Shown piece by piece: positions 7,210 through 15,419 of a stretch of DNA of 24,999 nucleotides. Source of the DNA: Victivallis vadensis (GTDB lineage: Bacteria > Verrucomicrobiota > Lentisphaeria > Victivallales > GWF2-50-93). Position 1 is the stretch's first letter. Each line of letters begins with the position of its first letter. Both the position numbers and the translations under genes were made by a program. Location of the stretch: contig DYRX01000024.1 in the NCBI GenBank assembly GCA_020718525.1, positions 1 to 24,999 on the forward strand. The letters are read 5' to 3'. Under the pieces are notes generated by a model. The model was not told where the DNA came from. It was given only the letters and a program-made list of their open reading frames with translations, and made no database searches.

Positions 7210-8775
7210 CTATAGTTCAATTTTGCTTTGATGATCTGGGCTTTCCTCCTTCAGATCCTGATAGGAGGCCGGTCTTGCCCTTCCCTCGCACCATTTTCTT
7301 ACTGCATTTATCTCCTCGAGCATCGTCTTTGAAAGTGGAACCGTAATTTTGATGCTCTTCACTATGTCATCCTGTTCAAGATCCCTGTTCGAGTAGAATC
7401 CCTCGTAAAGGGCTGATATGACGGACTCCTCTATTTCCGCCCCGCTGAATCCTTTCGCCTCGATAGCAAGGGCGTCCAGATCGAAGTTTTCAGGATCCCT
7501 GCCACGCTTGGCGATCTGGATGGAGAAAATCTGCCTCCTTTCCGCTTCGTTTGGAAGATCCACGAAGAATATTTCATCGAGACGCCCCTTGCGCATGAGT
7601 TCGGGGGGGAGCCGAGAAATGTCGTTTGCAGTGGCTATCACAAATACTGGCGTTGATTTTTCTGAAAGCCACGTGATGAAGGACCCAAATATTCTCGATG
7701 TCGTGCCGCCATCGGTCATCCCGGATGAACCGCCGACTCCGCCGAACGCCTTGTCTATCTCATCCACCCACAGGACACACGGAGAAACGGATTCCGCTAT
7801 TATTATCGCTCTGCGTATGTTCTCTTCGGAGGATCCCAGCGCGCTTTCAAAAAGTTTTCCGACATCGAGACGCAGGAGGGGAAGCTCCCACATGGACGAG
7901 ACCGCCTTGGCGCAAAGGCTTTTTCCACAGCCCTGCACTCCGAGAAAGAGGACTCCCTTGGGCGACGGCAGACCGAAAGCCTTCGCCTTGTCGCTAAAGG
8001 CCAGCCCCCTTTTCGAGAGCCAGTCCTTCAGCGCATCAAGACCGCCGACACTGTTGAAGTTTTCGCCTGTCTCATAATATTCGAGGATTCCCGATTTCCG
8101 TATGATCTGCTCTTTTTCCGAAAGCACTATCGGGACAACCGTGGCATCGAGCTTTCCATTCATGACAAGAGTTTTCGCAAATACGTTTTCCGCCTCCTTC
8201 AGCGTAAGACCGAGGGCGGCGCGCAGTATTTTCTCCCTGGACTCGTCGTCAATGTCGATCTCTATCTGGGGATTGTCCTTAACGTCCTCCACTATTCTGT
8301 CGAGGAGCCTGCCCAGCTCGTCAAAGCATGGCAGAGGAAAATCCACAAGGGTTATGTCCTTCTCAAGTTCGGAAGGAATCTGCATGGATGGCGCGATGAG
8401 GACAAGAGTCTTGTAGCTGTTTTTCAGGTATTCGGCGACCTCCCTGAGACGTCGGATGATCGAAAAATTATTCTTTGTCATGAACGGATGGAAATCCTTG
8501 AACACATAGATTGCTGGTTCAATCTGTTCGATGACCTTGTTGAGTGCGAGCAGGGGATCCTTGGTGGATGTGTCGAGGTTCTTCTTCGAATCGGAAGGAA
8601 TGCCGACAGGGACAATTCCCGTGTTGTAGCTCCAGGTTAGGACTTTCTTGTTACGCTTCTGCGCTATCTGGGAGATTTTTTCTATGACTCTCTCCTCCTC
8701 CCAGGATACGACGTAGATGATTGGATATCGCGCCCGGATCAGGACTTCAAGCTCTTCATTCTGGGAAAAAGGCAT
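7210..8775 (-). CDS. Ycf46-type AAA+ ATPase
   Basis: 521-aa AAA+ protein. Residues 1-230 form the degenerate N-terminal domain typical of Ycf46 proteins ('LEVLIRARYPIIYVVSWEEERV'). The AAA module follows with Walker A GVQGCGKS (279-286, Lys285), Walker B CVLWVDEID (Asp338, Glu339) and a second region of homology ending in an arginine motif (RKGRLDE, about 395-401). Length is normal for the family. ATP-driven remodelling is expected. In cyanobacteria and algae the family has been tied to inorganic-carbon use, but there is no photosynthesis gene here. ATG at 8775 is preferred over the in-frame GTG at 8784, because AGAGGTGA lies five bases before the ATG and the GTG is part of it. It heads the AAA-DUF1257-DUF2997 group. 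Confidence 0.88.
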   Translation of the reverse strand: MPFSQNEELEVLIRARYPIIYVVSWEEERVIEKISQIAQKRNKKVLTWSYNTGIVPVGIPSDSKKNLDTSTKDPLLALNKVIEQIEPAIYVFKDFHPFMTKNNFSIIRRLREVAEYLKNSYKTLVLIAPSMQIPSELEKDITLVDFPLPCFDELGRLLDRIVEDVKDNPQIEIDIDDESREKILRAALGLTLKEAENVFAKTLVMNGKLDATVVPIVLSEKEQIIRKSGILEYYETGENFNSVGGLDALKDWLSKRGLAFSDKAKAFGLPSPKGVLFLGVQGCGKSLCAKAVSSMWELPLLRLDVGKLFESALGSSEENIRRAIIIAESVSPCVLWVDEIDKAFGGVGGSSGMTDGGTTSRIFGSFITWLSEKSTPVFVIATANDISRLPPELMRKGRLDEIFFVDLPNEAERRQIFSIQIAKRGRDPENFDLDALAIEAKGFSGAEIEESVISALYEGFYSNRDLEQDDIVKSIKITVPLSKTMLEEINAVRKWCEGRARPASYQDLKEESPDHQSKIEL

Positions 8776-8837
8776 TCGAGTCACCTCTTGATGTTGTTCT
8801 TGTCAAAGAAGCTCCATAACCTATGCTCGAAAAGAGA

Positions 8838-9554
8838 TCAATCCAATTCGATATTGTCAAATCTTCCACTTGTCTTTACTGAAAATCTGGAATATCGCCT
8901 GTTGTTAATCCTGTCTCCGATTTTCACATAAAGGAATCCTATTACAAATCCGATCAGATGCGACCAGTGTCCGATTCCATCCTGCACACTCATTATACAT
9001 AGGAAAAGTTCGATTCCGACGCATATGAGAACGAAATATTTGACTTTCAAAGTGACGAAGAAGAGGTAGAGGTCCTTTTCTGCAAAAATCAGCCCGAACG
9101 CCGCGATCAGGCCGAATATTGCCCCTGATGCGCCGATGGACGGGATGCTGGAAAAAGGTTCGACAGCATATGAGAAGAGGCTCGATCCTACTCCGCAGGT
9201 GAAGTAGAACAGGAGAAAGTTTTTTGATCCCCATTCCTTTTCGAGATGGACACCGAATAGCCAGAGGGCGAACATGTTGTTCAAGATGTGAAGGAGTCCT
9301 CCATGAAGGAAAAGTGAAGTGAACAACTGCCATATCTTGAATTTTGCAAAGAGATCGGAGTTCACCTGCCCAAATGTGTTGAACACGTCCATGATATTGA
9401 CAAGACCAAAACGCGAGGACAGGGAAAGAGCGAGGAAAATCCCGATATTGAGGAAGAGCAGAATTTTTACATACTGTGTACATCCAGACAGCACCGAAAA
9501 TGTCTGACTGCAACAGGTCGGTTCTACTTGAACTGTCTCATAATTTATCTTCAT
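8838..9554 (-). CDS. rhomboid family intramembrane serine protease
   Basis: 238-aa polytopic membrane protein with about six hydrophobic helices. It has all rhomboid hallmarks: 'LFLHGGLLHILNNM' (HxxxN, His89 and Asn93), 'GASGAIFGLI' with catalytic Ser143, and 'GHWSHLIGFVIGF' with catalytic His199. The N terminus is cytoplasmic-looking and contains a Cys-Cys pair (residues 14-15), and the C-terminal tail is basic. Rhomboids cut transmembrane segments of other proteins, but the substrate cannot be told from sequence. It lies in the minus-strand run, 62 bases upstream of the AAA ATPase start and 58 bases after the NYN gene, so co-transcription is likely but coupling is looser than in the genes downstream. 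Confidence 0.93.
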   Translation of the reverse strand: MKINYETVQVEPTCCSQTFSVLSGCTQYVKILLFLNIGIFLALSLSSRFGLVNIMDVFNTFGQVNSDLFAKFKIWQLFTSLFLHGGLLHILNNMFALWLFGVHLEKEWGSKNFLLFYFTCGVGSSLFSYAVEPFSSIPSIGASGAIFGLIAAFGLIFAEKDLYLFFVTLKVKYFVLICVGIELFLCIMSVQDGIGHWSHLIGFVIGFLYVKIGDRINNRRYSRFSVKTSGRFDNIELD

Positions 9555-9612
9555 AGCATCTGAATCTAGTCAGCCTGCGGGGAAAAATCAAGCCGGATTT
9601 AAACTCGCCGCT

Positions 9613-10935
9613 TCAGGCATCCGGGTTTCTGCTGTCAAGGGTCTTCATGATCTCGTCAATTTTCTCCTCTTCAATCTCAAAGAGATCCGCTATGGCTGGC
9701 AGGTTGATGGACCAGCTTCTTCTGTCCCATTTAAGGACAGTGAGGCAGTTCCTGATGAATAGCTCGTCCCAGTGTTCCGGTGGTGTTATTATGCCAGTTA
9801 TTTCAGGGTTGTAGGGCTGTTCGCTGAGCTCGAATTTGAACGCCTTGGCTCTGAAAAGGGCATAGAGCACTTTAAAGATTACCGGCTGTGCGGCAGGACC
9901 GCCCTTCTGCACAAGAATCCTTGATATTTCAATGCTCAATTCGCTCAGGTCAAGTATGTCTCTGACCTGCTCTTCGATCAGTCTGACGCCTTCCCTGTAG
10001 ATGAAAGCCCTGAGCTTTGCCGACGGGATTTCACAGCGTAGCTTTTCGAGGAAATATTTTCTATAGTCTTCGATTGATGGGACAAAATGCCTTGGGCTGA
10101 ACTGGGAATATGAGGCGCTCATTTCCTCCTCCCTGACGCGTGCGGCTTCCGCCGTCAGGCGGATGAACATGTCCTCTCCGTGCGGCTGGATTTCGCATAG
10201 ACCGCGTCTCTCCGCCTCTTCGACAAGCTGTCTAAGGCCTCTGAATCCGACAAGCGACGGATCAAAGTCGGATCTCAACTGCCGCATGAGAGGTGCCACT
10301 GCGGCGCCGACCGACTTCAAGCCTCTCTGGTCCAGGGATCTGACCGCGTTGCAGAGCAGAGACATGTATGAATCCAGCAGGACGCTGTCGTGCGGATTTT
10401 GAGCTACGCCGTTTTGCGTCTGAACCGGCGCGGAACTGAAGAGGGTGGAGTAATAGATGAACAAATCGCAGGATTTCACATATATTTCATTGACAGTGTC
10501 AGGACTGCATCCTACGCCGATGATGCATCTGCCCAGCTCGCGGAGCTTCGAGATCAGCGGAACGTAGTCTCTGTCGGATGCGACAATGGCGAAGTAGTTG
10601 ACGTCAGGATAGTTGTATGCAGTGGAAAGCGCCTCGACGGTGAGACGCATGTCGGCGGTGTTCTTGTGGGGAGTCGAATAGGGGATGTCCTCGAACTGCA
10701 CCAGATTGTCAAGCATCATCCTTCTGACCTGGGATCTTATTTTCCATTCCCCTCTGCATGCCGCATCGAGATCTCCGAAGCCTCTGCGGATCGTGACTCT
10801 GCCCGACTCGAGAAGCTTCCGTATGACCGGCTCGAGATTGACGGGAAGCCCTATTTCCAGTGATGAAATTATCAGATTTTCCATGTCCGCGAAAAGCGCG
10901 ATGTTGTTGAAAGAGCTCCTGTTGAACCTGTCCAT
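9613..10935 (-). CDS. NYN-domain (PIN-like) protein with OST-HTH/LOTUS domain
   Basis: 440 aa. Residues about 10-165 form a LabA-type NYN domain with its acidic residues: 'ALFADMENL' (Asp17, Asn20), 'NTADMRLTVEA' (Asp95) and 'IVASDRDYVPLI' (Asp121, Asp123). NYN domains are PIN-like and usually cleave RNA. Residues about 187-262 match an OST-HTH (LOTUS) winged helix, including 'DFDPSLVGFRGLRQLVEEA', a domain that binds RNA. The C-terminal ~170 residues are helical and not recognised. The gene follows the RNase G gene by 44 bases and has GGAGG before its ATG. An RNA-processing role beside RNase G is plausible, but the target is unknown. All expected acidic positions seem intact, so it is likely active. 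Confidence 0.88.
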   Translation of the reverse strand: MDRFNRSSFNNIALFADMENLIISSLEIGLPVNLEPVIRKLLESGRVTIRRGFGDLDAACRGEWKIRSQVRRMMLDNLVQFEDIPYSTPHKNTADMRLTVEALSTAYNYPDVNYFAIVASDRDYVPLISKLRELGRCIIGVGCSPDTVNEIYVKSCDLFIYYSTLFSSAPVQTQNGVAQNPHDSVLLDSYMSLLCNAVRSLDQRGLKSVGAAVAPLMRQLRSDFDPSLVGFRGLRQLVEEAERRGLCEIQPHGEDMFIRLTAEAARVREEEMSASYSQFSPRHFVPSIEDYRKYFLEKLRCEIPSAKLRAFIYREGVRLIEEQVRDILDLSELSIEISRILVQKGGPAAQPVIFKVLYALFRAKAFKFELSEQPYNPEITGIITPPEHWDELFIRNCLTVLKWDRRSWSINLPAIADLFEIEEEKIDEIMKTLDSRNPDA

Positions 10936-10979
10936 TTTCTTTCCTCCTTAGTTGTTTTACTTCAATATGTTATATTTTT

Positions 10980-12614
10980 TCAGTCCGAATATTCCGCGCC
11001 AGTGATCGGATCCACAAGCCTGAACTCCTCGAGATGGATGCTCGTGTCCCCTCTGAAACTGATCTGGGCTCCGTACTTTTTCTCCATTTCGCTCAGAAAC
11101 TCGGAGTCGCTGTTCTTCATCCTTGCCAGAACTGTCGGATGCATGATGACGCGCACTGCGAACTCCTTGTCCTTGCGGTATTTGCGTATGATCCTGTTCA
11201 GCTCGCGCTGAATTTCCACGCTCATGGAGACGGCTGACTTGAGCTTTCCGCGCCCGTCGCAGTAGGGACATGGGTCCAAAACAGTCTCCCGCAGACTTTC
11301 GTTGTCCCTCTGCCGGGTCATCTCCATCAGTCCCAATGCGCTGATAGGATAGAGCTTGATCCTCGCCCTGTCGGATTTGGAGATCGCCCTCATCTTCTTG
11401 AAGACTGCATCCCTGTCGCTGTGCGAACGCATGTCAATGAAGTCTATCACTATGATTCCGCCGATGTTTCTGAGCCTGAGCTGTCGCCCGATTTCATCGC
11501 ATGCCTCAAGGTTGGTCTTTGCGATAGTCTCAGCCTGATTCTTCCCGCGGTTCGTTCCGGAATTCACATCTATCGCAACAAGCGCCTCAGTCTCGTCAAT
11601 GCATATGCTCCCGCCGCCTGGAAGCTGAATTTTTCTGCTGTAGATGACGGCGAGCTGTTTTTCGATCCCATATTCCTCGAAGATCGGCTTCGGCTTGGAA
11701 TGCAGGCGCACTCTCTTGGCCATGACCTTGCTGACGACCTTCTCGAGCATTTCGGTTATGTGCCCGTATGCCTCCTTGTCGTCAACCACGATTTCATCAA
11801 TGTCTTCCGTGAGAAAGTCACGTATGGTTCTTTCGATCAGATTAGGCTCCTTGAATATCAGGCACGGCGCCTTGATCTGCCTGTTCTCTTCGAAGCCCCT
11901 GTTCCAGAGCTCCAATATCATGTCCAGATCCCTTTTGAAGAAGGCGCTCTTGCGCTCCTCTCCAAAGGTCCGGCATATACAGCCCATCCCTTCTGGAAAA
12001 TCCAAATCGAGAAGAATGCTTCTCAGACGCTCGCGCTCCTTGCGATCCTCGATTTTCTTTGAAATGCCGATGTCGTCCGAAAAAGGCAGGAGAACGATAT
12101 ATCTGCCGGGAATAGTCACATTCGCCGTCACTTTTGCACCCTTGGTGCCTATTGGCCCCTTCGAGACCTGGACTATGACTTCACTGCCGGCTGGGAAAAT
12201 TTTAGGAATCTGCGCGGCTTCAATGCGTTTTCTTTTGGAATTGATGTTCTTGATCAGTCCGTCCAAATCTGCAGAACCGCGGCTTTTTTTCGGAGTCTTC
12301 CTGTGTTCCTTTGCCCTGTCGGCAAGGATTTTTTCCGAATTTTCGTAAGTTGCCGGAAGCATGTCCCAGTAATGCAGAAACGCATGCTTTTCAGCGCCGA
12401 TGTCAACGAACGCCGCCTGCAATGACTGCTCGTAATTCACTATTTTCCCAAGATAGACCGAGCCTGCAATGTTTTCGTCGTCTTTTCTTTCAATCTGATA
12501 TTCTTCTATTTTACCGTCGTTGAGAAGTACCACTCTTGTTTCGAGATTTTCGCAATTTATGACAAGCCTTTTTTTCACTTCCTTGCCAAATTTGAATAGT
12601 TCTGAAAAAATCAT
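10980..12614 (-). CDS. rng: ribonuclease G / E family endoribonuclease
   Basis: 544-aa endoribonuclease of the RNase E/G family, which processes rRNA and mRNA in the cytoplasm. The N-terminal S1-like domain contains 'GSVYLGKIVNYEQSLQAAFVDIGAEKHAFLH' and 'GPIGTKGAKVTANVTIPGRY'. It carries a longer, Lys/Arg-rich insert (about residues 95-135) than E. coli RNase G. The DNase I-like catalytic core has AIDVNSG (Asp349) and IDFIDM (Asp394), the two metal-binding aspartates. The zinc-link CPYCDGRGK (Cys449, Cys452) follows. There is no long degradosome scaffold, so it is the G-type length. I chose ATG at 12614, where the known N terminus begins. AGGA lies about seven bases before it, and it overlaps the fmt stop as ATGA. 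The frame stays open 67 codons further upstream, inside fmt. Confidence 0.94.
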   Translation of the reverse strand: MIFSELFKFGKEVKKRLVINCENLETRVVLLNDGKIEEYQIERKDDENIAGSVYLGKIVNYEQSLQAAFVDIGAEKHAFLHYWDMLPATYENSEKILADRAKEHRKTPKKSRGSADLDGLIKNINSKRKRIEAAQIPKIFPAGSEVIVQVSKGPIGTKGAKVTANVTIPGRYIVLLPFSDDIGISKKIEDRKERERLRSILLDLDFPEGMGCICRTFGEERKSAFFKRDLDMILELWNRGFEENRQIKAPCLIFKEPNLIERTIRDFLTEDIDEIVVDDKEAYGHITEMLEKVVSKVMAKRVRLHSKPKPIFEEYGIEKQLAVIYSRKIQLPGGGSICIDETEALVAIDVNSGTNRGKNQAETIAKTNLEACDEIGRQLRLRNIGGIIVIDFIDMRSHSDRDAVFKKMRAISKSDRARIKLYPISALGLMEMTRQRDNESLRETVLDPCPYCDGRGKLKSAVSMSVEIQRELNRIIRKYRKDKEFAVRVIMHPTVLARMKNSDSEFLSEMEKKYGAQISFRGDTSIHLEEFRLVDPITGAEYSD

Positions 12615-13597
12615 TTCTTTTCCTGTTTGATTGTGCTTCGATTTACGATTTCGAACGTCTTGGACCGCAGTCCCCTGATGAAATCCGCTCCGCTCATTTC
12701 CCTGCGCCCCTGGGGAAGAAGTTTTTTCAGGAGGAGGGCAGTCCCGTTTCCGCACGATATTGCCGGATCTTCCCGATTGGGGATGATTGTTCCGGGATTC
12801 AGATTTTCCGCGCATCCGCTCAAGGGGGAGGCATCGAGAAGCTTAACCCTTTCGGAGCGCCCGTCAATTTCGATCTCGAAAAATACGCCTGGCCAGGGAT
12901 GGAACGCCCTCAATTTTCTGCAGATCGCCTCTGCGCTTCCGTTCCAGTCAATCTGCCCCATCTCCTTTTCGATTTTTCCAGCATAAGTCGCCTTCGCATT
13001 GTCCTGGGGAAGCGGAGAAATCGCGCCGGATGCGATCCCTTCGAGACAGTCCTCCACGTTCAGCGCGGCAAGCTCTCCTAGCGCATTTTCCAGATCCGGA
13101 GCGCGCCAGGACCCGCAAATTTCCACCTCATAAATCTGATAGACTGGTCCGGTGTCAAGCCCCTTGTCCATCTTCATGAAGGCAACGCCGCTCCTGCTGT
13201 CGCCGTTCAGAATCGCGCTTTGTATAGGAGAAGCCCCCCTGTACAGCGGAAGAATCGAGGCATGGACGTTCACGCAGGCAATTCTTGGCAGGGAAAGAAT
13301 CTCGCTTTTCAGCATCTGTCCGAAAGACGCGGTGAGAATAAAATCAGGAGACAAGGCTTTAAGCCGCTCCAGAAAGGGGGGAGAATTGATGCTCAGTTCT
13401 TTGTCGGGAAAAATTCCCACAGACTGAAGCTTTGCGGCGACAGGCGTAGGCGACTCCTTCTGGCCGCGCCCAGATTTCCTGTCCGTCTGAGTTCCAAACC
13501 CGATCATGCGGAGCTTCCTGGAGGCCAGAAGCCTGTCCAGAATCGGCAATCCCAAAGATCCGGAACCCAAAAAATATACTGAAGGAATTTCTGACAT
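12611..13597 (-). CDS. fmt: methionyl-tRNA formyltransferase
   Basis: 328-aa enzyme that formylates initiator Met-tRNA using 10-formyl-tetrahydrofolate. The formyltransferase domain contains GRGQKESPTPVA, 'VNVHASILPLYRGASPIQ' (catalytic Asn110 and His112) and 'KGLDTGPVYQ' (Asp148). The C-terminal barrel domain has 'AFHPWPGVFFE'. ATG at 13597 gives the normal start (VYFLGSGSLG). No Shine-Dalgarno is close, and nine T residues run up to the ATG. A longer frame from ATG 13657 would add 20 odd residues starting in a hairpin loop, so I reject it. Def, the usual partner gene, is absent. It is the first gene of the minus-strand run, driven by the promoter at 13749-13776, and overlaps rng by four bases. 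Confidence 0.93.
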   Translation of the reverse strand: MSEIPSVYFLGSGSLGLPILDRLLASRKLRMIGFGTQTDRKSGRGQKESPTPVAAKLQSVGIFPDKELSINSPPFLERLKALSPDFILTASFGQMLKSEILSLPRIACVNVHASILPLYRGASPIQSAILNGDSRSGVAFMKMDKGLDTGPVYQIYEVEICGSWRAPDLENALGELAALNVEDCLEGIASGAISPLPQDNAKATYAGKIEKEMGQIDWNGSAEAICRKLRAFHPWPGVFFEIEIDGRSERVKLLDASPLSGCAENLNPGTIIPNREDPAISCGNGTALLLKKLLPQGRREMSGADFIRGLRSKTFEIVNRSTIKQEKK

Positions 13598-13644
13598 TAA
13601 AAAAAAATAATTTCCAAAAATACAAGCTGATTTATTTAACACTT

Positions 13645-13670
13645 GACCGACCGTCATAAACGGTCCGGTC
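13645..13670 (-). promoter_or_regulatory. hairpin in the fmt operon leader
   Basis: GACCGACCGT (13645-13654) pairs with ACGGT (13660-13664) and CGGTC (13666-13670), leaving C13665 as a single-base bulge and CATAA as the loop. The ten-pair GC-rich stem lies about 70-95 nt into the predicted leader transcript of the operon. No T run follows directly, so it is not a standard terminator. A protein-binding or RNA-stability element is possible. Confidence 0.5.
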
Positions 13671-13748
13671 GAAAACGCAATAAAAACTGCGACGATTTTT
13701 CAAAAGGCGAAATGAGAAAATAAACTCAGTCCGACCCAATCGCACCCA

Positions 13749-13776
13749 ATTATAGCAGTTCTTTTCTCAAATTCAA
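13749..13776 (-). promoter_or_regulatory. extended -10 sigma70-type promoter of the fmt run
   Basis: Read on the minus strand, TTGAAT (13771-13776) is followed after 16 bases by a perfect TATAAT (13749-13754), with TGC directly upstream of it (extended -10). Transcription should start near 13742, giving a leader of about 145 nt before fmt. This is the only strong promoter I noticed for the ten minus-strand genes, though I did not search the whole run exhaustively. Confidence 0.75.
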
Positions 13777-13995
13777 GAAGACTTTGTCCATATGGCTTGA
13801 TTTTTTCTCGAAATGATTCTAGATTCGCTAGAGCATTGCGAGTTTTTTCCGTGCCGCTGTCCAGCTTTGCCGGACAATCCGGGTGCGGTGTACACGATTG
13901 AAAAGAAAGATTCTGCGGAAAAAATAACAAGTCCGCTTCATGCGATCCACCTGCAAAACGGGTTTGAAGCGAAAAATCGGAGAGGAAGACGACTC

Positions 13996-15393
13996 ATGAA
14001 GAAAAATGTGCTGATCATCGGAGCCGGTGGAGTGGCGCACGTCGCCGCGCACAAGGCGGCAATGTCGAACGACATCCTTGGAAATATCTGCATCGCGTCG
14101 AGAACAAAGTCGAAATGCGACCAGATCGTGGCAAGCATCAATAAAATGAAGCATCTCAAGGTCAAATCAAACAAGCTTGAGGCAAGACAGCTCGACGCAC
14201 TTGACATTGACGCCACTGCCAAACTCATCAAAGAGACGAAATCCGAAATAGTGATCAACCTCGGAAATGCGTTTGTCAACATGTCAGTGCTCGAAGCCTG
14301 CCTGCGGACTGGCGTCGCATACATGGACACCGCCATCCACGAGGATCCTGACAAGGTCTGCGAGAAGCCGCCATGGTACGCAAACTACGAATGGAAACGC
14401 AAGGCCCGCTGTAAAAAGGCGGGAGTAACCGCCCTTCTCGGCGCCGGATTCGATCCCGGCGTGGTCAACGCATATTGCGCCCTCGCCCAGAAAAAATATT
14501 TCGACAAGATCGACACGATAGACATACTTGACGTGAATGCCGGATCTCACGGCAGGTATTTCGCGACGAACTTCGATCCGGAGATCAACTTCCGCGAATT
14601 CGTCAAAGTCTGGGCTTGGATTGACCGCAAATGGAAGGAATATCCAACGCACTCAGTCAAGCGCGAATACGATTTTCCAGTTGTCGGGAAATGCCCGGTC
14701 TACCTTAATGGACACGACGAACTGCATTCGCTGTCGAAAAATATTGATGCAAAGAGCATCCGTTTCTGGATGGGCTTTGGCAACCACTACATCAATGTCT
14801 TCACTGTTTTGAGAACCCTCGGATTCCTTTCGCATATTCCGGTAAAACTCTCTGACGGACAGGAACTTGTTCCTCTCAAGTTTGTCAAGGCTCTTCTGCC
14901 AGATCCCATGACCCTGGCTCCCGGCTACACCGGAAAGACATGCATAGGCAATGTTGTAAAGGGATGGAAAAACGGAAAAAAACGCGAAGTGTTCATTTAC
15001 CAGATCTCCGATCATGCAGAGTGCTACAAGGAGATTGGTTCGCAGGGAATCAGCTATACCGCCGGAGTGCCCCCAGTTGCGGCGGCAATTCTCATCGCCA
15101 ACGGAAAATGGGACACGAAAACCATGGTCAATGTCGAGGAGCTCGATCCGGAGCCGTTCATTGAAATCCTTGACAATATCGGTCTGCCGACAGATGTGAA
15201 GGAGCTCAAGCCAGGATCCAAAAATTCCTTCGACGGCGAAGTCCGCCCGATTGATGTTGAACTCAAAAATTCCACGGCAACTGTCACTGTGTCCGCGGCA
15301 AATCCGAAGATCGCCCTGGACAAGAAGTTTCAGCTCGACGCACTCAAAAAAATCGCGGCTGAAATTTCCGGACAGCGCGGAGGCAAAAAATAG
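13996..15393 (+). CDS. carboxynorspermidine/carboxyspermidine dehydrogenase (saccharopine dehydrogenase family)
   Basis: 465 aa. The N terminus has a Rossmann NADP(H) site, LIIGAGGVAHVAAHKAA (residues 7-23), and the segments 'IASRTKSKCDQI', 'YMDTAIHEDP' and 'GFDPGVVNAYCALA'. These match carboxynorspermidine dehydrogenases rather than true saccharopine reductases. The known reaction condenses aspartate semialdehyde with putrescine or diaminopropane, using NADPH, in the alternative spermidine pathway. The start is ATG 13996, with GGAGAGGA nine or so bases before it. The decarboxylase that completes the pathway is not in the window. At 465 aa it is longer than the ~400-aa Vibrio form, the extra being at the C terminus (after about residue 400). 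A lysine-pathway role cannot be excluded. Confidence 0.85.
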   Translation: MKKNVLIIGAGGVAHVAAHKAAMSNDILGNICIASRTKSKCDQIVASINKMKHLKVKSNKLEARQLDALDIDATAKLIKETKSEIVINLGNAFVNMSVLEACLRTGVAYMDTAIHEDPDKVCEKPPWYANYEWKRKARCKKAGVTALLGAGFDPGVVNAYCALAQKKYFDKIDTIDILDVNAGSHGRYFATNFDPEINFREFVKVWAWIDRKWKEYPTHSVKREYDFPVVGKCPVYLNGHDELHSLSKNIDAKSIRFWMGFGNHYINVFTVLRTLGFLSHIPVKLSDGQELVPLKFVKALLPDPMTLAPGYTGKTCIGNVVKGWKNGKKREVFIYQISDHAECYKEIGSQGISYTAGVPPVAAAILIANGKWDTKTMVNVEELDPEPFIEILDNIGLPTDVKELKPGSKNSFDGEVRPIDVELKNSTATVTVSAANPKIALDKKFQLDALKKIAAEISGQRGGKK

Positions 15394-15419
15394 GCGGACA
15401 ATAATCTTCGTCCCATTAT

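Larger units (their letters stand above)
13598..13995. other. divergent promoter region between fmt and the dehydrogenase
   Basis: This gap carries the strong leftward promoter (13749-13776), a structured leader hairpin (13645-13670) and a poly-T stretch just before fmt. A weak rightward candidate, TTGATT (13797-13802) with TAGATT (13820-13825) at 17-base spacing, could serve the dehydrogenase. The open frame running from 13813 into the dehydrogenase looks non-coding, because it does not resemble the family's N terminus. Confidence 0.5.

Noticed and set aside
8776..8784. GTG start of the AAA ATPase at 8784
   Set aside because: This GTG forms part of the Shine-Dalgarno AGAGGTGA for the ATG at 8775 and has none of its own.
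11421..12348. Plus-strand frames of 213 and 234 codons opposite RNase G
   Set aside because: Both are antisense to highly conserved RNase G segments and have no coding character.
12615..12815. 67-residue N-terminal extension of RNase G
   Set aside because: It would lie within fmt in another frame; the ATG at 12614 has AGGA upstream and gives the family N terminus.
13598..13657. Longer fmt start at ATG 13657
   Set aside because: The added residues do not fit formyltransferase N termini, and the ATG sits in a hairpin loop without a ribosome-binding site.
13813..13995. N-terminal extension of the dehydrogenase from ATG 13813
   Set aside because: The family begins at the Rossmann strand encoded from 13996, which has its own GGAGAGGA site; the 61 extra residues look non-coding.
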